Source: Roseivirga sp. UBA6061 | GTDB taxonomy: Bacteria; Bacteroidota; Bacteroidia; Cytophagales; Cyclobacteriaceae | Assembly (NCBI GenBank): GCA_002427745.1 | Contig: DIYF01000146.1 | Span: 7,707 to 71,706, forward strand | Direction of reading: 5' to 3' | Length of the DNA: 64,000 nt | In this document: in pieces, positions 38,398 to 45,191 of the stretch | Layout of the letters: the number at the start of each line of letters is the position of its first letter | How positions within the stretch are numbered: the first letter of the stretch is position 1 | Notes under the pieces: generated by a model | What the model saw: only the letters and a program-made list of their open reading frames with translations | Told to the model about the DNA's origin: nothing | Database searches by the model: none | Made by a program: the position numbers and the translations under genes

Positions 38398-41004
38398 ATG
38401 AAGGAGAAGACTCATACGCCTCCCCTATTTTATACCAGACTCTTTCGCTGGTTTTGCAAGGAAGACATCTATGACGAGCTACAGGGTGATCTGGATGAGG
38501 AGTTTGTCCTGAACATTCAGGAATTCGGTATTCACAAGGCAAGGAGACTTTATAAAAAGGAGGTCATCAAAATGGTCAGACCTTCAATCATCAAAAGCAT
38601 CAACGCTCAATATACATCAAACAACCACACCGCTATGTTTAAGAATTACTCAATCGTTGCGCTACGTAACCTTGGAAGAAACAAGCTCTTCTCTTCCATC
38701 AACATCATTGGTCTTGCCATCAGTATGGTGGTAGGACTTATCGCCATCGCCTTTGTGACGGAAATGTACAGCTATGATGATTTTCATGAGAAGGGTGATC
38801 GCATATACCGTGTGGTGAATACCCGCACCCCGTTGAATCAAACCCCGAGTGAATACGCCACCACTTCGGTACTTACAGGCAGAAGACTGGCCAGTGATTT
38901 TGGAGGATTTGAAGCCATAGCGCCTATCTACCGTGGCTTTAGCGGTAACATGACTTACGGAGATGTCACCATCATACAAGGAGGTATTTACACCAACAAC
39001 GACTTCTTTAAAATGTTCTCTTTTCCGCTGGTTGCCGGCAATCCCGAAACAGCCCTGAGTGAGCCTTACTCCGTGGTGCTGACGGAGGCTACCGCTAAGA
39101 AACTCTTTAACAGAACGGATGTCGTAGGGGAAGTAATCGAATATTCCAATGGAGACCAGCTCAAGGTGACAGGTGTAGCCCGGGACGCTCCTTTTCATTC
39201 ACACATACGCTTTGATGCCATTGGCTCGCTGGAAACGCTTATCACGAAAAACAGCTCTGTAGTAACCAGCTGGGGAAGTATGTGGAGCAGCTATGTGTAT
39301 GTACTGCTCCCGGAAGGAGCAAAACCTGAAAACTATCAGACCAGTCTTGATCAACTGGCAAAGGAAGAGAATGAAAAAGTGAAGCGCTACCAGATAGCCA
39401 TGGGGCTTGAACCTATGAATAGCATTGTACCAGGAGATGGTAAATACAACCAGATGTATACGATCATGCCAAAAGAGAACCTGAAATCGATCACCATTCT
39501 CGCATTGATTGTTATCATTTCGGCCTGCTTCAATTATACCAATCTGTCCATTGCCCGATCCGTAAAGCGCGGTAAGGAAGTGGGGGTCCGCAAGGTGGTC
39601 GGGGCCCGTAAAACGCATCTGTTTGCACAGTTTGTGATAGAGGCCATTTTTGTGGCCATTCTGGCATTAGGAATAGCCCTCCTCCTCTTTCAGGTAGTCC
39701 GTCCGGGTTTCCTCACCCTGAATTTCTACATGGACCGCACCACCCGCCTGGAGCTGACCCCCATCATGTACCTTTATTTCTTCGGTTTCTCACTTTCTAT
39801 CGGGTTTCTGGCAGGCTTTGTGCCCGCTCTGCTTATGAGTAAACTTAAGCCCGTGAGCATTCTCAAGGGAATTTCAACCATTAAATCTTCCCGAAGAGTA
39901 GACCTCCGGAAAATACTGATTGGCCTTCAGTTCACATTGTCCATGGGCTTTGCTGTACTCGTTTCTCTGGCATCGAAGCAATACAAATTTGCCCTGAATT
40001 ACGATTTGGGTTTTAATACCGAGAATGTACTTAATGTAGATGTACAGGGAAATGATTTAGAGTTACTGAAAGCAGCCTTCAGAAAAGTACCGGAGGTGAA
40101 AGGCGTCTCTACATCTTCCATGGTTCCCAGTACCGGTAGCAGCAACTCAGACTATGCACGCTACAAAGACCCTACAGATTCTGCGATAGCCTACACCGTT
40201 GATGTCACTCCCGAATACCTGGATAATATGGGGCATGAGCTGATTGCCGGGAGCAACTTCAGGGAGGGAGAAACCCAGGATAAAATCATCATCAATGAGC
40301 TTATGGCTAAAAGACTTAAAATTGGTACACCTGCCGAGGCCCTGGGGCAATCCCTTCATTTTTATGACAAGAACTGGACCATCATAGGCGTTGTGAAGGA
40401 CTTTCATCATGGTACGGTGAATGATAAAGTTGAGCCTTTTGGTTTTACTTCAGGCAGATCCAACCATTACAATCTGAACCTCAAGCTGATGTCCGCTGAT
40501 ATTACCTCTACCATGAGCAAGCTGGAAGATGCCTGGAGTGAGGTAGATCAGCTTCATGACTTCAGCGCCATTTTTTATGAAGACCAGATAGAAAGAACCT
40601 ATTCAGAGATTTCTGCCTCTATCAAGACTTTCGGATTACTGGCAGGAGTAGCTATTTGTATTTCCATACTGGGCTTGCTGGGTATGGCAGTATACACCAC
40701 TGAATCGCGCGTCAAGGAATTGACCATTCGCAAGGTACTGGGCGCTTCAGTATCTAACCTGGTACTCCTGCTAAGCAAGGGCTTCATGCCTTTATTCATC
40801 ATATCGGCAGCCATTGCCATACCAGCCGCCTATCTCATGTTTGAAAGAACCATCGTTCAATATGCTGTGTATAAAATCAATGTTGGCATCTGGGAACTGT
40901 CAGGAGGAGCACTTCTGGTCATTGGAATCGCTTTTCTGACCATCGGGTCACAGGCGGCCAAGGCAGCCAAAATGAATCCTGCCCAAAACCTGAGAGATCA
41001 GTAA
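38398..41004 (+). CDS. prefix-domain FtsX/MacB-like permease, unit 4
   Basis: An 868-residue permease most like that of unit 1 in its periplasmic segments (GFSGNMTYGD against GFSGDAKMGD; NPETALSEP in both). The prefix contains RWFCKEDIYDELQGDLDEEF and the permease proper starts at Met80 (MFKNYSIVALRNLGRNKLFS). FtsX motifs FNYTNLSIARSVKRGKEVG and ELTIRKVLGAS are present. It is the first gene of its unit, with no PadR upstream. A reading frame of 11 codons (38366-38401) ends in an ATGA overlap with its start codon and may be a coupling leader or a remnant. A small membrane-anchored gene and a PadR gene follow. Confidence 0.85.
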   Translation: MKEKTHTPPLFYTRLFRWFCKEDIYDELQGDLDEEFVLNIQEFGIHKARRLYKKEVIKMVRPSIIKSINAQYTSNNHTAMFKNYSIVALRNLGRNKLFSSINIIGLAISMVVGLIAIAFVTEMYSYDDFHEKGDRIYRVVNTRTPLNQTPSEYATTSVLTGRRLASDFGGFEAIAPIYRGFSGNMTYGDVTIIQGGIYTNNDFFKMFSFPLVAGNPETALSEPYSVVLTEATAKKLFNRTDVVGEVIEYSNGDQLKVTGVARDAPFHSHIRFDAIGSLETLITKNSSVVTSWGSMWSSYVYVLLPEGAKPENYQTSLDQLAKEENEKVKRYQIAMGLEPMNSIVPGDGKYNQMYTIMPKENLKSITILALIVIISACFNYTNLSIARSVKRGKEVGVRKVVGARKTHLFAQFVIEAIFVAILALGIALLLFQVVRPGFLTLNFYMDRTTRLELTPIMYLYFFGFSLSIGFLAGFVPALLMSKLKPVSILKGISTIKSSRRVDLRKILIGLQFTLSMGFAVLVSLASKQYKFALNYDLGFNTENVLNVDVQGNDLELLKAAFRKVPEVKGVSTSSMVPSTGSSNSDYARYKDPTDSAIAYTVDVTPEYLDNMGHELIAGSNFREGETQDKIIINELMAKRLKIGTPAEALGQSLHFYDKNWTIIGVVKDFHHGTVNDKVEPFGFTSGRSNHYNLNLKLMSADITSTMSKLEDAWSEVDQLHDFSAIFYEDQIERTYSEISASIKTFGLLAGVAICISILGLLGMAVYTTESRVKELTIRKVLGASVSNLVLLLSKGFMPLFIISAAIAIPAAYLMFERTIVQYAVYKINVGIWELSGGALLVIGIAFLTIGSQAAKAAKMNPAQNLRDQ

Positions 41005-41018
41005 AGTAATTAATTGTG

Positions 41019-41483
41019 ATGCAAAAAAAGTACCTCTCAAAGCTCGACTCCTATGCATTGATGATGATCGCATTATCAGCACTCATCGTATCCATATGGC
41101 AGGTAAATCAGCAACAAAAACATGACAGAATCTCTGTCCGACCCTACCTGGACTGGATTCAGACCCAGGACAAGGACGATTATGTTGTAATACTGGTGAA
41201 AAACAAGGGCTTCGGACCTGCCTTCTTCGAGAAAGGTGAGTTAATTGTGGGAGATAAAAGCTTTAAAGACTGGAGAGAAGGCTTATCCCTGGCGGACAAG
41301 ACGATTCAAATCAAGTCGAGTACTTCCCTAGGTAAATATACCCTGTTACCGGGCGAAGAAATACGCCTGATCTCTGCCAAAGGAGGAAGCAAGAATATTG
41401 ACATTACCTATAAGGTCCATTACGAAGATGCTTATGGAGAGGAGTTTGAAGATTATATGCAATATGTGGGACAACCTTTTTAA
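41019..41483 (+). CDS. single-pass membrane protein, unknown
   Basis: The 154-residue product has one N-terminal membrane helix (about residues 11-28, ALMMIALSALIVSIW) and a periplasmic part of about 120 residues with beta-strand character (VVILVKNKGFGPAFFEKGELIV). It is not recognised as a named family. The ATG at 41019 is preferred to the GTG one codon earlier. It lies 14 bases after the unit 4 permease and 9 bases before a PadR gene, so it belongs to that unit and may be an accessory subunit or ligand sensor; this is context only. Confidence 0.7.
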   Translation: MQKKYLSKLDSYALMMIALSALIVSIWQVNQQQKHDRISVRPYLDWIQTQDKDDYVVILVKNKGFGPAFFEKGELIVGDKSFKDWREGLSLADKTIQIKSSTSLGKYTLLPGEEIRLISAKGGSKNIDITYKVHYEDAYGEEFEDYMQYVGQPF

Positions 41484-41492
41484 GTTCAGGCC

Positions 41493-41834
41493 ATGAAAGG
41501 AACACATCTGGGAGAGTTTCAGGAAATAGTCTTGCTCACGATTCTTGTGCTTGACGATGATGCCTATGGTGTTACCATCAAACGCGAAATCAATCAGCGG
41601 GTAAAACGCAGCATCAGTCGCGGGGCTCTACATACCGCACTCACCAGGCTTGAAGAGAAAGGTTTCATTACTTCAAAGCAGGGAGAAACCAACCCGGAAA
41701 GAGGGGGCAGGCCCAAACGCTATTACACCGTGAGTAACCGCGGCATTGAAGCTTTACAGGAGGCCAAAGAGCTGAGGGATCAGCTTTGGAGCCAGATACC
41801 CAAACTAAAACTGCAACAGCCCTATACCGGATAA
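41493..41834 (+). CDS. PadR-family transcriptional repressor, unit 4
   Basis: The 113-residue PadR has MKGTHLGEFQEIVLLTILVL, the segment SRGALHTALTRLEEKGFI and the wing ERGGRPKRYY. It is closest to the unit 5 PadR (both have IKREI and SISRGALHTAL). Its position is unusual: it follows its permease and a small membrane protein gene instead of leading them, and is closed by a terminator. It has no permease directly downstream. Confidence 0.9.
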   Translation: MKGTHLGEFQEIVLLTILVLDDDAYGVTIKREINQRVKRSISRGALHTALTRLEEKGFITSKQGETNPERGGRPKRYYTVSNRGIEALQEAKELRDQLWSQIPKLKLQQPYTG

Positions 41835-41897
41835 CCTGAGCTACCGGTTGGGGCTGAATTCCAAACGAAACACTTCAAACACCTGATAAATTTCAAA

Positions 41898-41938
41898 TAA
41901 AAACCATCCTGTAAATCATATACAGGGTGGTTTTTACT
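41898..41938 (+). terminator. intrinsic terminator after unit 4
   Basis: A 13-bp stem AAACCATCCTGTA/TACAGGGTGGTTT (one wobble) with a 7-base loop is followed by TTTTTACTTTT. It lies about 65 bases after the PadR stop codon. Confidence 0.85.
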
Positions 41939-41971
41939 TTTATTCACCAGCCCTTGCAACTTCTGTCAAAG

Positions 41972-42008
41972 TAGCACGTCTACAAATTAGAACGTGCTAT
42001 TTAGAACG
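41972..42008 (+). promoter_or_regulatory. repeat region upstream of PadR unit 5
   Basis: TAGCACGT and ACGTGCTA form an 8-bp inverted repeat 12 bases apart. Inside and after it, TTAGAACG occurs twice (41987 and 42001), 14 bases apart, and the second copy touches the ATG of the PadR gene. A protein bound here would also block translation initiation signals or the transcript start. The link to PadR is inferred. Confidence 0.45.
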
Positions 42009-42353
42009 ATGAAAGGATCACATCTGGGAGAATTTCAGGAGTTGGTACTCCTGACCATCATGGTACTCAAAGAGAATGCCTATGGTGTTTCCATCAAACG
42101 CGAAATCAAAGAAAGGGCGGACAGGAGCATCAGCAGAGGGGCTTTACACACCGCACTCAGTCGGCTGGAAGAAAAGGGGCTTATTGAATCATGGCAGGGA
42201 GAAGCCAATAAAGAGCGCGGAGGCATGCGCAAACGGTATTACAAGGTCACTGATACCGGAGCCGCTGCTCTGAGAACCACCAAGCAGCTGAGAGATAGCC
42301 TCTGGAACGAAATACCGGATTTGAGTCTGCAGCCCCAGCACAATTATGCCTGA
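42009..42353 (+). CDS. PadR-family transcriptional repressor, unit 5
   Basis: The 114-residue protein is a winged-helix PadR with MKGSHLGEFQELVLLTIMVL, the recognition segment SRGALHTALSRLEEKGLI and the wing ERGGMRKRYY. The start is placed at the MKGSHLGEF methionine, five codons after an upstream ATG, to match the other four PadR proteins. It overlaps the permease gene by 8 bases (ATGCCTGA). Confidence 0.9.
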   Translation: MKGSHLGEFQELVLLTIMVLKENAYGVSIKREIKERADRSISRGALHTALSRLEEKGLIESWQGEANKERGGMRKRYYKVTDTGAAALRTTKQLRDSLWNEIPDLSLQPQHNYA

Positions 42354-44976
42354 GTCTTACCCTTCTCCACCGGCTCTTTATGCCCGCCTTTTTCGCAGGC
42401 TCTGCAAGGATGAACTCTTTGAAGAAATCCATGGTGATCTGCTGGAGGAATTCTATACGAATTACGAGGAGTTCGGGCGAAGAAAAGCACGCACTATTTA
42501 CAAAAAGGAAATCATAAGGTTGATGCGTCCTTCGGTCATTAAACGCAGTCAAAAATTCAAAAATCAGCTTAACAACACCTATATGTTTAGAAACTACACC
42601 AAAGTGGCTTTTCGAAGTCTCGCCAAAAACAAGCTCTTTACCTTCATCAACATTACCGGCCTTGCCATTGGTATGTCGGTAGGCCTGCTCATCGTCAACC
42701 TGGTTTTCGATGCGCTCAAGTTTGATCAGTTTCACACGAAGAAAGATCGTATCTACCGGGTGTTGACAACTCCGAAACGTACCGGCTTTCGCTGGGATGA
42801 AACCGCCACCGCCCCCAGCCTGCTCGGAACCAAGATGCGGGAAGAACTCCCTGCGGTAGAAGAGGTGGTAAGGATCAGAAGGCGCTTCTCAGGTCGCATC
42901 AAAAAAGACGATGGCAGCCTTTTCACACAGGGAATCTATGCAGATGCCAACTTCTTCAACGTATTTTCCTTTGATCTGACACAAGGCAATCCCGCACAGG
43001 CACTGTCTAACCCCTTTTCCATTGTGCTCACCGAGACTCTTGCCGAGACACTCATGCCCGGAGAAAATATGATGGGCCGGCTTCTGACCATACCGGAACG
43101 CGGTGAGTTCCTGGTTACCGGTATTGTGGCTGACCCTCCTGTGCATTCTCATATGAAATTTGAAGCGATTGTTTCTTTCAGCACCGTGAAACCCCTGGAA
43201 CAACAAGGCTCCATCTTCAATGCCTCTGAAGACTGGGAAGACTTCGGTACGAGCTATGTCTATTTTCTGCTTCAGGACGCACAAAGCCTGGACAGGGTAC
43301 AGGCATGGCTGGACAAGGCAGGACAAGAAATCTATGAGCCCTACGAAAACCTCACTACCACCTTTGCCACTCAGAACATTGCGGCTATCGTACCGGGAAA
43401 AGACCTGAACAACCAGATTGGTGCAGAACTAATCCCCCTCCCCATCATTATTCTCAGCGCTGTTGCCATGATGATTGTATTATCAGCCTGTTTCAACTAC
43501 ACCAACTTAAGCATCGCCCGGGCTATGAGACGTGCCAAAGAGATTGGGGTACGAAAAATGGTAGGCAGCAGCAAGCGACAAATCTTCAATCAGTTTACCG
43601 TGGAAACGGTGGTAGTCACTGTCACCGCGGTCTTCTTCTCAGCCATGTTGTTTACGGTGATCAAGCCGCTTTTCATTACCAGTATTCCACGCATTGATTT
43701 GATTATGCAGTTTGAAACACCTCCGGTACTGTATATCTACTTTCTGATCTTTGCGGTAGTCATAGGGCTTATGGCCGGCTTATTCCCTGCTCTCTTTTTC
43801 TCCAGAATCAAACCGTTGGCAGCCCTGCGAAGTGGATCGTCTGTGAAGCTGTTTTCAAGAGTCAACGTACGCAAAGCTTTGATTGTGGTTCAGTTCAGTA
43901 TCTCTATTCTGTTTCTGATCACCATGAACGTAGTATCAAAACAGTATCGATACAGCATGGCTTACGAAATGGGGTTTGACAAAGAGAATGTGCTGAATAT
44001 CTCACTCAACGGAAATGACGCTACCCGGCTGAGAACAGAGCTGGAGAAAATTCCTGAGATCAGCAAAATATCAGCTTCTTCCATGCTTTTAGGCACCGGT
44101 GCCAGCAACCGAACCATGCTAAAGAATCCTGATACCAACGACTCCTTGTTTACCAACTTCATCTCAGCGACTCCTCATTTCCTGGATTTGCATAGTCTTG
44201 AGCTGGTAGCTGGCGATATATACCAATCCAGACAACCCGATGAATCATTGAATAAAATGGTGGTCAATCAGGAGTTCGTGAGGTTCCACGGCTACGAATC
44301 ACCACAAGACATTCTTGGAGCAACTTTTTATGTGAATACCAATCTTGTCACCATAACAGGAGTGGTCAAAGATTTCAATTTCCAGTACCTGGAAGAGCCT
44401 ATTCATCCACTGATGATTTTTGAATCAGCAGGCAATTACAGTTTCCTCAACCTGGCTATTCAGGGGCAGGATTATATTGCCACCCTAGACAAGATTGAAC
44501 AGGCCTGGGAAAAGGTGGATGAAGATGCAGAGCTACAGGCCAGATTCCTGGATGCTGAGTTGGAGGAAGTAAATGGTTTTCTGCTGGTTTTTGTCAGGGT
44601 ATTTGGCTTTCTGGGCTTTATAGCTGCCAGCATTGCCTGCCTGGGGCTGTTGGGTATGGCCGTGTTTAATGCAGAAAGTCGAATCAAAGAAATCGGGGTC
44701 AGAAAGGCAGTCGGAGCCAGCGTAGGTCACCTGATCTACCTGCTATCCAGAAGCTTTATCAAGCTGATTGCCTTATCCGGAATATTTGGCGGACTGATCG
44801 CCTACTTCCTCTTGCAAAAAGTAATACTGGCACAGACCTACTATCATGTGAATGTGGGTATACTGGAAGTACTGAGTGCTGCCATGGTATTGTTTGGTCT
44901 CGCTATCCTGGCTGTGGGTTCTCAAACCTGGAAGGCCGCCAGGGCAAACCCGGTAGATTCGTTGAGGTACGAGTGA
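42346..44976 (+). CDS. prefix-domain FtsX/MacB-like permease, unit 5
   Basis: An 876-residue permease: prefix with RRLCKDELFEEIHGDLLEEF, internal Met80 at the join (MFRNYTKVAFRSLAKNKLFT), MacB-type periplasmic core, FtsX domain with FNYTNLSIARAMRRAKEIG and GVRKMVGS, and a final FtsX domain (EIGVRKAVGAS). It overlaps the PadR gene by 8 bases. Downstream it faces the penicillin-acylase gene across a large hairpin. Substrate and ATPase partner are unknown. Confidence 0.85.
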   Translation: MPESYPSPPALYARLFRRLCKDELFEEIHGDLLEEFYTNYEEFGRRKARTIYKKEIIRLMRPSVIKRSQKFKNQLNNTYMFRNYTKVAFRSLAKNKLFTFINITGLAIGMSVGLLIVNLVFDALKFDQFHTKKDRIYRVLTTPKRTGFRWDETATAPSLLGTKMREELPAVEEVVRIRRRFSGRIKKDDGSLFTQGIYADANFFNVFSFDLTQGNPAQALSNPFSIVLTETLAETLMPGENMMGRLLTIPERGEFLVTGIVADPPVHSHMKFEAIVSFSTVKPLEQQGSIFNASEDWEDFGTSYVYFLLQDAQSLDRVQAWLDKAGQEIYEPYENLTTTFATQNIAAIVPGKDLNNQIGAELIPLPIIILSAVAMMIVLSACFNYTNLSIARAMRRAKEIGVRKMVGSSKRQIFNQFTVETVVVTVTAVFFSAMLFTVIKPLFITSIPRIDLIMQFETPPVLYIYFLIFAVVIGLMAGLFPALFFSRIKPLAALRSGSSVKLFSRVNVRKALIVVQFSISILFLITMNVVSKQYRYSMAYEMGFDKENVLNISLNGNDATRLRTELEKIPEISKISASSMLLGTGASNRTMLKNPDTNDSLFTNFISATPHFLDLHSLELVAGDIYQSRQPDESLNKMVVNQEFVRFHGYESPQDILGATFYVNTNLVTITGVVKDFNFQYLEEPIHPLMIFESAGNYSFLNLAIQGQDYIATLDKIEQAWEKVDEDAELQARFLDAELEEVNGFLLVFVRVFGFLGFIAASIACLGLLGMAVFNAESRIKEIGVRKAVGASVGHLIYLLSRSFIKLIALSGIFGGLIAYFLLQKVILAQTYYHVNVGILEVLSAAMVLFGLAILAVGSQTWKAARANPVDSLRYE

Positions 44977-44996
44977 TGCCTGCAGGAGTGGCTGGG

Positions 44997-45191
44997 AGTA
45001 GGAGGTAAGAGGTAGGAAGCAGGAGGTAGGAAGGGGTTGTCTCAAAAGCAATCGGTCATTGCGAACGAAGTGAAGCAATCTTCCTCATCATACTCGTAAT
45101 CGAGGTTGAGATCACTTCATTTCATTCGTGATGACGGTTTCTTTAACTTTTGAGACAGCCTCCTCTTATTTCCTACCTCTTACTTCCTACT
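44997..45191. repeat. large imperfect inverted repeat between convergent genes
   Basis: The two halves are near-complementary: GTAAGAGGTAGGAA near the left end pairs with TTCCTACCTCTTAC near the right end, TGTCTCAAAAG pairs with CTTTTGAGACA, and GTCATTGCGAACGAA with TTCATTCGTGATGAC (partly mismatched). The central TCATTGCGAACGAAGTGAAG type of sequence is of a kind repeated between genes in many Bacteroidota. It has no coding content and looks like a mobile palindromic (MITE-like) element. Its right end contains the stop codon of the acylase gene. Confidence 0.7.

Noticed and set aside
44997..45034. Apparent tandem repeat of GTAGGAGG/GTAGGAAG units
   Set aside because: The right side of the segment carries the complement of the same sequence, so it is better read as one arm of the long inverted repeat than as a separate tandem array.
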